From: Paractinoplanes bogorensis
GTDB taxonomy: Bacteria; Actinomycetota; Actinomycetes; Mycobacteriales; Micromonosporaceae
NCBI RefSeq assembly: GCF_018829635.1
Contig: NZ_JAHKKG010000002.1
Location: 1-64,000 of the forward strand
Direction: 5' to 3'
Length of the DNA stretch: 64,000 nucleotides
Shown here one piece after another: positions 1-9,494 of the stretch. Both the position numbers and the translations under genes were made by a program. How positions within the stretch are numbered: the first letter of the stretch is position 1; each line of letters starts with the position of its first letter. Below the pieces are notes generated by a model that saw nothing but the letters and a program-made list of their open reading frames with translations, was not told where the DNA came from and ran no database searches.

Positions 1-275
1 GACGCGGGCCAGGCGCGGCACTTTCCAGTCAGCGCTGGCCAGGCACGGCACGGGCCAAGCGCGACGCGGCACGGGCCAAGCGCGACGCGGGCCAGGCGCG
101 GCACTTTCCAGTCAGCGCTGGCCAGGCACGGCACGGGCCAAGCGCGACGCGGCACGGGCCAAGCGCGACGCGGGCCAGGCGCGGCACTTTCCAGTCAGCG
201 CTGGCCAGGCGCGGCGCGGCACGGGCCGGGCGCGGCACTTTCCAGTCAGCGCTGGCTAGGCGCGGCGCGGCACTT
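1..275. repeat. 83-bp tandem repeat array
   Basis: The unit begins with gacgcgggccaggcgcggca at 1, 84 and 167. A shortened, diverged copy fills about 205-275, just before the stop codon of the next gene. Inside each unit the phrase cgcgacgcggcacgggccaag is itself partly repeated. The array continues past the left edge of the window. Apparent open frames here are low-complexity and are not called as genes. Confidence 0.85.
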
Positions 276-743
276 CTAGCCGGCGCCGGCCAGGCGGGCG
301 TCGGACGGGCGGCGGCCCAGCTCGGTCAGCACCTCGCGGGCGTCGGCCAGCAGCGGCTCGGCGTCGGTGTGGGTGAGCGGGCCGGTCTCGGCGCCGTCGA
401 TGCGGCCGCCGCGGACATGCAGGCGGAACAGGCCCCGCGAGCCGATGACGACCTGGATGGCGGGCTGCTCGCGGCCCTCGTCGATCAGGCGGTAGGCCTC
501 GGCGATGCGTCCGCGCGCGGTCTCGTGGACGTCGCCCCGCGCGACCAGCGGCACCAGGGCCGCCTGCATGCGGGCCGCCTCGAGCGCCTCGATCAGGCCC
601 GCCGCGACGCGGGCCGGGCCCAGCGCCGGCCACCAGCCGGGACGCAGCCCGATGTCGATGAAACGGCCGACCGGGTCGACGACCGCAAAGGCCGTGCCCG
701 TGCGGTCGAGACCGCTGATCCTCATGTGAAGATTGGCATTCAC
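276..743 (-). CDS. YbaB/EbfC-like small protein, function unproven
   Basis: 155 residues from a GTG start. That start is preferred because GGGGGAGC lies about 6 nt upstream; ATG starts at 725 and 788 are possible. Residues about 12-55 (GTAFAVVDPVGRFIDIGLRP, then a Leu/Ala-rich helix) resemble the strand-then-helix pattern of the YbaB/EbfC nucleoid-associated family, which in actinomycetes is often found in or beside ESX (type VII secretion) loci. The neighbouring upstream sequence is a decayed mycosin-like protease, which fits that context. The C-terminal half (residues about 95-135) looks like a second small beta-rich domain. The family assignment comes from pattern only, so the function is uncertain. 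Confidence 0.6.
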   Translation of the reverse strand: MNANLHMRISGLDRTGTAFAVVDPVGRFIDIGLRPGWWPALGPARVAAGLIEALEAARMQAALVPLVARGDVHETARGRIAEAYRLIDEGREQPAIQVVIGSRGLFRLHVRGGRIDGAETGPLTHTDAEPLLADAREVLTELGRRPSDARLAGAG

Positions 744-832
744 CGGCGCTCCCCCGATCTCCGGTGCCACCGAGCGTAGCTCACACATTCGGTGCGGCGA
801 ATGCCCGAGTCGGGGGATCGACTCGCCACTGA

Positions 833-1087
833 TCAGGAACTTCGGCGTACCCGAAGCACCATCAGCCCGGACAGCCCGGCCACCAGCACGAGCACCCCGC
901 CGATCACGATCAGCAACGAGGGCACGCCACTGTCGTCGGTGGACGTTGTCGCTTTTTGCGCGGCGGCGACGACGCGCGGCGTGGTCAGGGCGGCCGTTGG
1001 AGATGAGCAGATCGTCGTTGACCAGCCGGATCGGCATGACCGTGCTGCGCGGCGCGACCCCGAGCAGTCCCCGCCCGCGTCCGGCGA
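833..1087 (-). pseudogene. mycosin/subtilase (S8) remnant
   Basis: Starting right after the dapC stop, one minus-strand frame reads [20 protein letters not shown] then RLVNDDLLISNGR. This is the conserved segment after the catalytic His of S8 proteases (GVAP..A.V.PIRV). After about position 1000 the frame shifts. The second frame gives a short Thr/Ser linker, one hydrophobic segment (VPSLLIVIGGVLVLVAGLSG) and a basic tail ending at 833, which is the C-terminal anchor layout of mycosins. The Asp, His and Ser catalytic blocks are absent. What remains is an internal fragment joined to a C-terminal anchor by deletion and frameshift. The mycosin identity is inferred; a general anchored subtilase is also possible. 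Confidence 0.6.
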
Positions 1088-2176
1088 TCAGAGGCGGGAG
1101 ACCGCGGCGGCGACCCTCTCGTCGGTGGCGGTCAGCGCGATCCGCACGTGCTGCTCGGCGGCCGGGCCGTAGAAGGCGCCCGGAGCGGCCAGGATGCCCC
1201 GCTCGGCCAGCCACTCGACGGTCTTCCAGCAGTCTTCGCCGCGCGACGACCACAGGTAGAGACCGGCCTCGGAGTGGCTGATCTCGAACCCGGTCCGGGT
1301 CAGCGCCGCTCGCAGTTGGTCACGCCGGGCCGCATAGAGCGCCCGCTGCGCAACCACGTGCTCCTCGTCGCCCAGCGCGGCGATCATGGCGGCCTGCACC
1401 GGTGCGGGCACGATCATTCCGGCGTGCTTGCGTACGGCCAGCAGCTCGGCGATCAGCGCCGGGTCACCGCCGACGAAGCCCGCCCGGTAACCGGCCAGGT
1501 TGGACCGCTTGGACAGCGAGTGCACGGCCAGCACACCGGTGTAGTCGTCGCCGGTGACCTCCGGGGAGAGCACCGAGACCGGCTGCGTCTCCCAGCCCAG
1601 CGACAGGTAGCACTCGTCGCTGACCACCACGGCACCCCGCTCGCGGGCCCACGCGACCACCTTGCGCAGGTGCTCGACGGGCAGCACCTTGCCGGTCGGG
1701 TTGGACGGCGAGTTGAGCCAGACGAGGCGTACGGAGGAATCGGGCCCGACCGACGTCAGCGAGTCGGACCGGACCACCCGGGCGCCGGCCAGCCGCACAC
1801 CGACCTCATAGGTCGGGTAGCCGATCGACGGGATCACCACGGTGTCGGCCGGGCCGAGTCCGAGCAGCGTGGGCAGCCAGGCGACCAGCTCTTTGGAGCC
1901 GATCGTCGGGAGCACGCCGAGCCGTCCCGACGCGCCGCACTCGCGGGCGAACCACTCGGACAGAGCAGTACGCAGGGCCGGCGTGCCCGCGGTGAGCGGG
2001 TAGCCGGGCGAATCCGACGCGTCGGCGAGGGCACGCCGGATCAGCGGCGGCACCGGGTCGACCGGGGTGCCGACCGAGAGGTCGACGATCCCGTCGGGGT
2101 GCTCCGCGGCTCGGGCCTTGGCCGGCTCCAGCAGATCCCACGGGAAGTCGGGCAGAGCGGCCGAAAGACGGCTCAT
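1088..2176 (-). CDS. dapC: succinyldiaminopimelate transaminase DapC
   Basis: Fold-type I PLP aminotransferase of 362 residues, the usual length for actinobacterial DapC. It converts N-succinyl-2-amino-6-oxopimelate to N-succinyl-LL-diaminopimelate in lysine and peptidoglycan synthesis. Visible motifs are [10 protein letters not shown] near the N-terminus, NSPSNPTG in the substrate/cofactor pocket, [10 protein letters not shown], and the Schiff-base lysine in [16 protein letters not shown]. The ATG at 2176 overlaps the stop of the ferredoxin gene by 4 bp (ATGA), so the two are translationally coupled, an arrangement common in actinomycetes. A longer in-frame start further upstream lies inside the ferredoxin gene and is rejected. 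Confidence 0.93.
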   Translation of the reverse strand: MSRLSAALPDFPWDLLEPAKARAAEHPDGIVDLSVGTPVDPVPPLIRRALADASDSPGYPLTAGTPALRTALSEWFARECGASGRLGVLPTIGSKELVAWLPTLLGLGPADTVVIPSIGYPTYEVGVRLAGARVVRSDSLTSVGPDSSVRLVWLNSPSNPTGKVLPVEHLRKVVAWARERGAVVVSDECYLSLGWETQPVSVLSPEVTGDDYTGVLAVHSLSKRSNLAGYRAGFVGGDPALIAELLAVRKHAGMIVPAPVQAAMIAALGDEEHVVAQRALYAARRDQLRAALTRTGFEISHSEAGLYLWSSRGEDCWKTVEWLAERGILAAPGAFYGPAAEQHVRIALTATDERVAAAVSRL

Positions 2177-2493
2177 TCGGCCTTCGGCGGGAGGCCGGTG
2201 ATGAACGGGGTGTCCTTGTCGATCTTGCCGACCTTGGCGGCGCCACCGGGCGAACCGAGATCTTCGAAGAACTCGTAGTTCGCGGTCGTGTAGTCCTTCC
2301 ACTGGTCGGGGACGTCATCTTCGTAGAAGATCGCCTCGACCGGGCAGACCGGCTCACAGGCCCCGCAGTCGACGCACTCATCGGGGTGGATGTAGAGCAT
2401 CCGGTTGCCCTCGTAGATGCAGTCGACCGGGCATTCTTCGATGCATGCCTTGTCGAGCACATCGACGCATGGCTCAGCGATGATGTAGGTCAC
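2173..2493 (-). CDS. fdxA: 7Fe ferredoxin FdxA
   Basis: 106 residues with a GTG start behind a GGAGGG ribosome site. The N-terminal half carries [21 protein letters not shown] and [17 protein letters not shown], the cysteine pattern of [3Fe-4S][4Fe-4S] ferredoxins, followed by the Trp/Tyr-rich C-terminal extension typical of actinobacterial FdxA. It is a soluble electron carrier; partners are not identifiable here. It is the first gene of a two-gene operon with dapC. The 82-bp gap to the divergent acetyltransferase must hold both promoters. Confidence 0.95.
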   Translation of the reverse strand: MTYIIAEPCVDVLDKACIEECPVDCIYEGNRMLYIHPDECVDCGACEPVCPVEAIFYEDDVPDQWKDYTTANYEFFEDLGSPGGAAKVGKIDKDTPFITGLPPKAE

Positions 2494-2575
2494 GGGTCTT
2501 TCCCTCCAAAGCCACGCCGCGGGGACCGCCGGCGACAGTTGCAGAGCCTAGTATCCCCGTCGGAGGAGGTGACAC

Positions 2576-3532
2576 GTGCTCCGTCGGCAGGATGTGGGAC
2601 ATCGGGTTGTCGTACGCCGAATTGTAGGCGTTTCTCACGACCGGACGCTCTTCACGGATGCCCTGGGTGAGCTGGTCGACCTCACGGAGACCGATCTCAC
2701 CATCGCGACCGAGAAGGGCACGCTGCGTGTCCCGCTGCGTGAGGTGCACCGGGCCAAGCGGGTTCCGGCCGCCCGGCGCCCGCCCGCGGCCCAGGTCGTC
2801 GCGCTCGAACTGGCCGCCAACGAGGCCTGGCCGGCCCCGATCGAGGCCCGTCTGGGCAGCTGGATCCTGCGGGCCGCGGAGAACTGGACCGGCCGCGCCA
2901 ACTCGGCTCTCGCGGTCGGCGACCCCGACCGTCCGCTCGAGGCGGCCATCGACGCCGTGATCGAGTGGTATTCGGCACACGGCCAGCGTCCGCTGATCAA
3001 TGCGCCGATGCCGCTGGCCGCCCCGGTCAATGCCACCCTCGACGCCCGCGGCTGGGGCGCCCGCCCGCTCACCCTGCTGCAGACCGCGCCCCTGACCGGC
3101 ATCGGCGGCAGCAAGAGCGATCTGCCGCCGGTCGAGCTGGCCGACTCCCCGAGCGACGACTGGTACGCCATGGTGGCCGAGCACAAGGGCACGCTGCCGC
3201 CCGCCGCCGCCCGCATCCTGACCGCGCCCGCCGAGGTCGTCTTCGCCCAGGTCCACGACGCCGGGGGCGAGCTGATCGCGATCGGCCGCGGCACGGTCAC
3301 CGGCCCCGACCGCTGGCTCGGGGTCAGCCTGCTGCAGACCGCTCCGCACGCCCGTCGGCAGGGCCTGGCCCGGCACGTGCTGCACGCGCTCGCGCTGTGG
3401 GGCGCCCAGCACGGCAGCGCCCGCGCCTACCTGCAGGTCGAGGAGCGCAACACGGGCGCGGTCGCGCTCTACGGCCGGGCCGGCTTCACGACCCACCACA
3501 CCTATCTGACGCGGGAAGCGCCTAACAGCTAG
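2576..3532 (+). CDS. GNAT-family N-acetyltransferase
   Basis: 318 residues from GTG, directly after a strong GGAGGAGGT site. The C-terminal 150 residues form a GNAT domain: VSLLQTAPHARRQGLARHVL (motif A, acetyl-CoA pyrophosphate loop) and YLQVEERNTGAVALYGRAGF (motif B). The N-terminal part is the degenerate companion domain seen in two-domain actinobacterial acetyltransferases. The substrate cannot be told from sequence. The gene is divergent from fdxA and its stop overlaps the convergent membrane-protein gene by 4 bp. Confidence 0.85.
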   Translation: MLRRQDVGHRVVVRRIVGVSHDRTLFTDALGELVDLTETDLTIATEKGTLRVPLREVHRAKRVPAARRPPAAQVVALELAANEAWPAPIEARLGSWILRAAENWTGRANSALAVGDPDRPLEAAIDAVIEWYSAHGQRPLINAPMPLAAPVNATLDARGWGARPLTLLQTAPLTGIGGSKSDLPPVELADSPSDDWYAMVAEHKGTLPPAAARILTAPAEVVFAQVHDAGGELIAIGRGTVTGPDRWLGVSLLQTAPHARRQGLARHVLHALALWGAQHGSARAYLQVEERNTGAVALYGRAGFTTHHTYLTREAPNS

Positions 3533-3999
3533 CGGCGGACGACCTTGCGCGGCTTGGCCTGGCGGGTCTGGGTGTAGGCCTTGAGCGACCGCGACCGGTA
3601 GTCACGGCCCATCGCGACCGAGACCCAGTAACCGATCAGCGTGCCGGCGCCGGCGAAGGCGGCGTACAGCGCGATCTGGGCGAAGAAGTGGTCGGACCCG
3701 CCCGAGAACGGCTGGTCGCCGCTGACGAACGGTCCGACCAGGAGCGTCAGGATCATCGCGGCGGCCACCCCGGTGACCCAGTCGGGGGCCAGCCACTGCG
3801 ACGCCGGACGGTGGTGCGAGGCCCAGAAGGCGTAGCCGGCCAGCACGACGCCGATCAGGGCGAACATGATGACCGTGGTACGCGTCTCGGCCGCGTCGTT
3901 GTCGGCGAAGGCGAACCGGGTGACCAGGCGGGCCACCACGTTGATCGCGAACAGCCCGACCGCCAGCGCCGCGATCGGGAACCAGCGCTGCTGCCTCAT
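3529..3999 (-). CDS. four-helix integral membrane protein
   Basis: 156 residues. The ATG at 3999 has GGAGGG 6 nt upstream; a longer frame exists but lacks a ribosome site. Four hydrophobic segments lie at residues about 8-25, 43-62, 75-95 and 108-135, with a basic tail (SRSLKAYTQTRQAKPRKVVR). No enzymatic motif is visible, so it is an uncharacterised inner-membrane protein. It is 31 bp downstream of the VanW gene on the same strand and is probably co-transcribed with it. Confidence 0.8.
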   Translation of the reverse strand: MRQQRWFPIAALAVGLFAINVVARLVTRFAFADNDAAETRTTVIMFALIGVVLAGYAFWASHHRPASQWLAPDWVTGVAAAMILTLLVGPFVSGDQPFSGGSDHFFAQIALYAAFAGAGTLIGYWVSVAMGRDYRSRSLKAYTQTRQAKPRKVVRR

Positions 4000-4030
4000 A
4001 TGCCCTCCCGGGAACCTGCCCGGCGGCCGG

Positions 4031-5923
4031 TCAGTCCTGGCCGCCGCAGACGAATCGTGGCTCGGGATCGTAACGCCAAGTGAACTTCTCGCGCTCGACC
4101 TCCTGGCCATCCTTGCGGATGACGCGCCATGCGTCCTGGGTGAAGCCTGGGAGTCCGCTGGTAGCGATGCATCGGGGCCCGGCCTCGCGGTTGACCGTGG
4201 GCGGGCTGGTGACGTTGCGACGGGGGCCGTAGACGGTCTTCACGCTGTCGTAGACCTTGGTGCTCCACATCGACACGGTCACCGAGCGCCCGGTCGTGGC
4301 GGTGTCGATCAGGATCCCGTACGGCGTGGTGTTCTTGAACTTGAGATCGAGGGTCGGATAGAAGATCGTCGACTCGATGACCGACGGGTAGCGGGAGAAG
4401 TAGAACGAGTGCGGCTTGTGCTCGACGTCCTCGAGACCCGCGTAGTAGGCGGCGTTGAACAGCGTCGTGGTGAACTGCGAGGCACCGCCCCCGACGCCCG
4501 GCTCGAGCACGCCGCCGACGATCACCGGAGCGTCCTTGTAGCCCTTCGCGTACGTCCGTTCGCCGGTGTGCCCGTTCAGCGAGAAAGTGGCGCCCGGCTG
4601 CACGATCGCCCCGTCGACCGCCTTGGCCACCGTGATGATGTTCTGGCTGCGCGGTGAGCTGCGGCCGCCGGTGAAGTAGGTGGTGAAGGTGGAGACCCGC
4701 TCCTTGATGCCGAGCTTGGTCACGGCCGCCTCGTCGACCTCGGAGTCGGTGGTCGCGAGCACGCCGGTGACCGCGCGCGGGGCCGGCTGACCCAGCACGG
4801 CGAGCAACTCGGGGCCGAGCTTGGCCAGGTCGACCAGACGCCCCGGAGCGCCCGCCACGACCTGCGGCCGGCCACTGACCAGGCGTACGGAAGCCGGTTT
4901 GGCCGCCGTCTCGACCGGCCGCAACGCGGTGGCCGCGGCCGTGCGCAACCGGGTGGCGTCGATCGCCGGGGCCAGCTTGCCCGCCGCGTCCGGGCGGAAG
5001 ACCAGGCCCTTCGCGAGGGCGGCCGGGGTCAGCTGCAGCGTCTTCGCGCCGACGGTCACGGCCACCGGTGCGGCCACGGCAGGCTTCGCGACATCGGCCA
5101 CCAGCGTGTCGACCTGGGCGTCGGTCATCTCGGGGGTGCGCGTGGTCAGCGGCACGTCGGCCACGTCGCCGGTCGGCCACGCACCCTTCACCCGATCCGC
5201 GGCCAGACCACGATCAAGATCAAGACCGGGTTTCCCGTACCGGGTCACGGGCTCGGTGCCCTGGAAGGCGATCGCCGGGCGGACCATGGTGATCCGCTCG
5301 GGGGCCACCTGTTTGCGCAGCTCGGACTCGAGTTTGGCGGCGTCCAGGCGTACGGCGGGAAGGATCTGCCTGGTCCCGAAGAGACGCAGACCGCTCGCCG
5401 CCGCGGCTTCGACCGTGGCCGCCACGTCGAAGGCGAGACCGATCGCGTCGGGTTGGACGGCCACATCCTTGCCGTCGAGACGGACGCGGGCCGGCTGGGT
5501 CGACCGGGTCGCCACGTGATCGCCGAGCGCCTTCTCGGCCTCGTCCCGGGTCAGCGCGCCGAGATCGAGTCCGAGCACCTCGGTGCCGCGCGGAATGTCC
5601 CCGGCTGTCGCATAGGCGGCCGAGCCACCCGCGGCGACCACGAGCAGGCTGGCCACACCGGCCGCGACCAGCCACTTGCCGCGCTTCCGGGGCTCGGGAG
5701 CCGGGGGTTCCGGTTCCGCGGCGGGAATGCGCTCGAGAGCCGGCACCTCGCGCGGTACCGGCGGCATGATCATCGTGTGTGAACTGGCCGGCAGGATCAC
5801 TGTGGCGTCGGCCTCATCCGGAACCGCGACGCTGCCGTCGGACAACTCGTTGAGGATGACGGTGTCGTCCGGTCTCGGCCCCTGAGGGGACGGCTTGCCG
5901 AACCAATCGGACCCGGACGTCAC
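4031..5923 (-). CDS. VanW-family cell-wall-associated protein
   Basis: 630 residues. A charged cytoplasmic N-terminus of about 130 residues is followed by one transmembrane helix (WLVAAGVASLLVVAAGGSAA). Then come two repeats of a peptidoglycan-binding-like domain (about 150-260 and 270-390) and a C-terminal VanW domain (about 400-590), seen in NIITVAKAVDGAIVQPGATF and VGGGASQFTTTLFNAAYYAG. The layout predicts a membrane-tethered extracellular protein acting at the wall. VanW proteins occur beside, but are not required for, vancomycin resistance, and no vanHAX genes are present. It is likely expressed with the flanking membrane-protein genes. Confidence 0.88.
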   Translation of the reverse strand: MTSGSDWFGKPSPQGPRPDDTVILNELSDGSVAVPDEADATVILPASSHTMIMPPVPREVPALERIPAAEPEPPAPEPRKRGKWLVAAGVASLLVVAAGGSAAYATAGDIPRGTEVLGLDLGALTRDEAEKALGDHVATRSTQPARVRLDGKDVAVQPDAIGLAFDVAATVEAAAASGLRLFGTRQILPAVRLDAAKLESELRKQVAPERITMVRPAIAFQGTEPVTRYGKPGLDLDRGLAADRVKGAWPTGDVADVPLTTRTPEMTDAQVDTLVADVAKPAVAAPVAVTVGAKTLQLTPAALAKGLVFRPDAAGKLAPAIDATRLRTAAATALRPVETAAKPASVRLVSGRPQVVAGAPGRLVDLAKLGPELLAVLGQPAPRAVTGVLATTDSEVDEAAVTKLGIKERVSTFTTYFTGGRSSPRSQNIITVAKAVDGAIVQPGATFSLNGHTGERTYAKGYKDAPVIVGGVLEPGVGGGASQFTTTLFNAAYYAGLEDVEHKPHSFYFSRYPSVIESTIFYPTLDLKFKNTTPYGILIDTATTGRSVTVSMWSTKVYDSVKTVYGPRRNVTSPPTVNREAGPRCIATSGLPGFTQDAWRVIRKDGQEVEREKFTWRYDPEPRFVCGGQD

Positions 5924-5943
5924 GAGCTCACCTCACCGTGGCG

Positions 5944-6537
5944 TTACTGCGGCAACCGGCCTTTCAAGATCAGCCGATAGGAATAGACAGCGTACGCGAG
6001 GCTGCCGACCAGGATCATCACGAGTGCGATCCAGTTTTCGCCGCCGAGCAGGTAGTCACCCTCGTCGGTACGCACGCCCGCCGCGAACAGCATGAGCAGC
6101 GTCCACAAGGCCCACGGCGGGCCGAGCGACCAGCGGCGACGGGTGGTGGCGACGGCGAACCAGGCGATCGCGTAGTTGAGCACCAGGGCCAGCAGGATCG
6201 ACAGGCCGAGCAGCGGGCCGCCGCCGGAGCCGATCGCGTCGCCCCGCCAGATCGTCACGAGGTCACCGGCGCGCAGGGTGCTCAGGTTGATCTCGAGGAA
6301 GCCGCTGACCAGGGCGGCCAGGATCGAGACCACGACCCCGCCCGTACGGATGATCGGGTCCCAGCCGGCCCATGGCGGTTTCGCCTCGGGCGCCATTCCG
6401 TCGTCGGGCGCCTTCTCGTCAGGCGCCTTCTCACCGGGCGCCTTCTCACCGGGCACCCTGTCGCCGGGCACCCTTTCGCCGGGCGCCGGAAGCTCGTCCG
6501 TTGGCGGGTTGCTCACCGTGGCCTCGTCCGTGCTCAT
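5944..6537 (-). CDS. membrane protein with Pro/Lys/Glu repeat N-terminus
   Basis: 197 residues. The first 60 contain an imperfect five-residue repeat ([28 protein letters not shown]), encoded by a 15-bp coding minisatellite at about 6405-6480. Four membrane helices follow (about residues 70-90, 105-135, 145-160, 172-192). The ATG overlaps the stop of mshB by 4 bp, so translation is coupled to mshB. No function is recognised. Confidence 0.8.
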   Translation of the reverse strand: MSTDEATVSNPPTDELPAPGERVPGDRVPGEKAPGEKAPDEKAPDDGMAPEAKPPWAGWDPIIRTGGVVVSILAALVSGFLEINLSTLRAGDLVTIWRGDAIGSGGGPLLGLSILLALVLNYAIAWFAVATTRRRWSLGPPWALWTLLMLFAAGVRTDEGDYLLGGENWIALVMILVGSLAYAVYSYRLILKGRLPQ

Positions 6538-7436
6538 CGGGATGCTTCGTCGGCGCCCGCCGGCTGCTCGAGGCCGAGGCCGCCGAACAGGTCGCTCTCC
6601 CAGTTGTGCGGGCCCTCGCCCGGGCCGCGCTCGCCCTTGGCGATGGTGAAGTATTCGACGCCCATGAACTCGCCGCCGAAGTCGCCCGCGATCCCGTAGA
6701 GCCACGAGTTGTCGGGGATCTGGGTGGCGTGGGCCCGCATGGCCGCCATCTTCTGCTGGTAGTAGTCGGTGCCGTCCATCCGCGCGGCGATCTCGTCGTC
6801 GGCGTGACCGAACGGCAGATCCTCGACGTTCTCGACACCGGCGAACGGGTTGTCGGAGAGCTCGCGGAACGCGTCCATGCCGTCGCGCAGCACACTCAGC
6901 GGCATCGCCGTCCAATAGATCTTCTGCGGGGCGTCGGCGCCGGCCAGCTCGGCCGCGCGCATGGCCACCCGGTGGGCCTGGATGTGGTCGGGATGACCGT
7001 AGAACCCGTTGGGGTCGTACGTGATCATGACCTGGGGTTTGATCTCGCGGATGATCTCGACCAGGTGGGCCGCGGCCTCGTCGAGGTCGGCCCGCCAGAA
7101 CGCCCGCTCGTGGTCGTTGGTCGGCAGACCCATCATGCCGGAGTCGCGATAGCGGCCGGCGCCGCCGAGAAACCGGTGGTCGGTGACGCCGAGCTCGGCG
7201 CACGCGCGGGACAGCTCGACGAGACGGTAGCCGCCGAGCTGATCGGCCTGAGCCGCCTCGAGCTGGGCCAGCTCGGGGACGTGGATCTCGCCCTCTTCGC
7301 CGAGCGTGCAGGTCACCAGCGTCACGTGGGCGCCGGTGGCGGCGTAGTGCGCCATCGTCGCGCCGGTGCCGGTGACCTCGTCGTCGGGGTGGGCGTGCAC
7401 CAGCAGCAGGCGGCGCGCGGGCAGGGCGTCAGTCAC
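6534..7436 (-). CDS. mshB: mycothiol biosynthesis deacetylase MshB
   Basis: 300 residues from a GTG. MshB removes the N-acetyl group of GlcNAc-inositol, the step before cysteine ligation in mycothiol synthesis, in the cytoplasm. Zinc ligands are visible: AHPDDE near residue 16 (His and Asp) and [10 protein letters not shown] near residue 150 (His). The start is chosen so that the protein begins just before [11 protein letters not shown] as in other MshB proteins; longer frames run into the divergent gene. The downstream membrane-protein gene is coupled through ATGA. Confidence 0.95.
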   Translation of the reverse strand: MTDALPARRLLLVHAHPDDEVTGTGATMAHYAATGAHVTLVTCTLGEEGEIHVPELAQLEAAQADQLGGYRLVELSRACAELGVTDHRFLGGAGRYRDSGMMGLPTNDHERAFWRADLDEAAAHLVEIIREIKPQVMITYDPNGFYGHPDHIQAHRVAMRAAELAGADAPQKIYWTAMPLSVLRDGMDAFRELSDNPFAGVENVEDLPFGHADDEIAARMDGTDYYQQKMAAMRAHATQIPDNSWLYGIAGDFGGEFMGVEYFTIAKGERGPGEGPHNWESDLFGGLGLEQPAGADEASR

Positions 7437-7499
7437 GCGCGCAACTCTACGCGCGCGTTTGGGGCGCGCGAACACGCCTTGATCAGCGATGCTGTCCGG

Positions 7500-9323
7500 G
7501 TGGACTTCCCTCGGCTCGTGGAGCGCACCGGCCACTTCCGCTACGGCGCGCCGCATTCGGTGACGGTCGGCGGGGACGGTCGGCGCGTCGCGTTCCTGCG
7601 TTCCACCGGTCCCGAAGATCCGGCGTCGTCGCTGTGGGTGCTCAACGTGTCCACCGCGACCGAGTCCCTGGTGGCGGCGGGACCTCTGCGCGCGTACGCC
7701 ACCGACCGCGACGCCACCGTGGCCGCGTTCACCCGCGAGGGCCGTCTGTTCCGGGCCGACCTGGCCCGGGGCACGGTGACCGAGGTGCCGACCGGCGAGC
7801 CGGCCGAAGATCCGCGACCCGACCCGCTCGGCACCCGCATCGCGTATGTCAGCCGGGCCGCCGGCTCGCCGTCGCTGCGGGTGGTCGGGCCGGACGGCGA
7901 CCGGCTGCTCGCGGGCGAGTCCGGCAACGCGTGGCGCGAGCACGGCGGCACCATCGGCTGGGGCGTGGCCGACGAGGCCGCGCGCCGCTTCGGCCGGGAC
8001 CGCGGCTGGTGGTGGTCGCCCGACGGCACCCAGATCCTGGCCGCGCGCACCGCCGCCTCGACCAGCCTGCACCTGCTCGACCTCGACTTCGGCTGGGTCG
8101 ACGTGCATTGGGACCGAGAGACTTATCCGTACGTGGTCAGCGTGCGCTGGGCCGACGGCGGCGGACCGTTGATCACCGTGCTGCGCCGGATGCAACAACA
8201 CGGTCTGGTGCTGGCGGTCGATCCCCGTACGGGAGAAACGCAGGTCCACGCCGAACTGGCCGACGCGCGCTGGGTCGAACCGGTGGCCGGCACGCCGCGG
8301 CACCTGCCGGACGGGCGCGTGCTGGTCGGCGGCGAACTCGCGCACGACGGTTTCGACGCGCGCTGCCTGTTCGCCGACGGCAGCCTGCTCACCCCGCCCA
8401 CCCTCTATGTACGACGCGTCGTCGGCACGGTGCCGCGGCCCGGCAACCCGGCCCCCGACCTGATCGTCGAGGGCACCGACGGCGACCCGGCGGTGCAGTC
8501 GGTCTTCCGGGTCCGCACATCGCTCGGCGGCGGCGGGGCCGAGGCGCGCAAGGTGACCGGGACACCCGGCTGGCACCGGGCCGAGACCGGCGGCGACGTG
8601 CTGGTCGTGGACGACGTCGTGTGGCGCGGCGAGGCCCGGGTGGCGGCGCTGGGCAACCTGGCCGCACCACTCCCCTACGCCCCGCAACCGATGCTCGAGC
8701 GGGTCACCGACCGGCGACTGCCGGCGGCGGTGCTCTATCCGACCGGGTTCGTCGGCGGCACCAAGATCCCGGTGCTGGTCAGCCTGGGCGACGGGCCCGG
8801 CCGCCAGCAGGTGGTGACCGATCCGGCGGCGTGGCAGGAACGGCAGTGGTGGGCCGACAACGGGTTCGCCGTGGTGAGCATCGACGGGCGGGGGACGCCC
8901 GGGGTGGCGCCGAGCTTCGAGAAGGTGGTGCACCGGCGTCTGGTCGACGTGTCGCTGACCGATCAGGCGGATGCGTTGAAAGCCCTGCTCGGCAAGCACC
9001 CCGACCTGGATCTGGGCGCGGTGGCCGTACGGGGAAAAGGTCTTGGGGGTTGGCTGGCCGCCATGGCTGTGTTGCGCCGGCCGGACGTGTTTCATCGGGC
9101 GGTGGCCCGCTCTCCGATCGTCGACTGGTTCGACGAGCCGGCGCCGTTGGCCGAGCGTTACCTGGGCGATCGCCGCGACTCGGCCGACGTCTATGCCCAC
9201 CACAACCTGGCCGAAGCCGACCCGACCGACGCCGTCCTGCTGGTCGGCGCGACGGTCCCCGGCCTGCCCTCGGTCACCACCGCAAACCTTGTCGAGGAGC
9301 TAGCCTTCCTCCGCGCCAGCTAG
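7500..9323 (+). CDS. S9 prolyl-oligopeptidase-fold protein lacking the catalytic serine
   Basis: 607 residues from a GTG ([11 protein letters not shown]). The N-terminal ~370 residues form a DPP-IV-type beta-propeller; the region from about 430 is an alpha/beta-hydrolase domain ([10 protein letters not shown]-like segment, then [17 protein letters not shown]). At the nucleophile elbow, where S9 enzymes have GxSxGG, it has GKGLGG with Gly514 (codon GGT, one base from the serine codon AGT). The C-terminal Asp loop and the final His are also not recognisable ([18 protein letters not shown]). The fold is clear but peptidase activity is unlikely: a pseudoenzyme or binding protein. It is divergent from mshB with only 63 bp between starts. 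Confidence 0.8.
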   Translation: MDFPRLVERTGHFRYGAPHSVTVGGDGRRVAFLRSTGPEDPASSLWVLNVSTATESLVAAGPLRAYATDRDATVAAFTREGRLFRADLARGTVTEVPTGEPAEDPRPDPLGTRIAYVSRAAGSPSLRVVGPDGDRLLAGESGNAWREHGGTIGWGVADEAARRFGRDRGWWWSPDGTQILAARTAASTSLHLLDLDFGWVDVHWDRETYPYVVSVRWADGGGPLITVLRRMQQHGLVLAVDPRTGETQVHAELADARWVEPVAGTPRHLPDGRVLVGGELAHDGFDARCLFADGSLLTPPTLYVRRVVGTVPRPGNPAPDLIVEGTDGDPAVQSVFRVRTSLGGGGAEARKVTGTPGWHRAETGGDVLVVDDVVWRGEARVAALGNLAAPLPYAPQPMLERVTDRRLPAAVLYPTGFVGGTKIPVLVSLGDGPGRQQVVTDPAAWQERQWWADNGFAVVSIDGRGTPGVAPSFEKVVHRRLVDVSLTDQADALKALLGKHPDLDLGAVAVRGKGLGGWLAAMAVLRRPDVFHRAVARSPIVDWFDEPAPLAERYLGDRRDSADVYAHHNLAEADPTDAVLLVGATVPGLPSVTTANLVEELAFLRAS

Positions 9324-9494
9324 TCGACAGGCCAGTTGACTCACGCCCACCATGGGCACTCGACCACCAGGGCCGGTGAGTTCCTCCGGCTCAGCGAACC
9401 TGTTGCCATAGATCTCGACCCCGGCACACTGTTGCCGCGGCGGGATTGATCACGCGGTCGAAGTTCTGTCGTACCGGTCCCCTAGGGTCGGTGC

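Noticed and set aside
2474-3499. Long minus-strand frame opposite the GNAT gene
   Set aside because: Shadow of the acetyltransferase; composition is Arg/Gly/Ala/Val-rich with no motif.
4031-5923. Vancomycin resistance from the VanW gene
   Set aside because: VanW alone does not confer resistance; no vanH, vanA/B, vanX or vanRS genes nearby.
6534-9203. An 889-codon minus-strand frame opposite the S9-like gene
   Set aside because: Only the part below 7436 is real (MshB); the rest is an antisense open frame from high-GC codon bias with no domain and no ribosome site.
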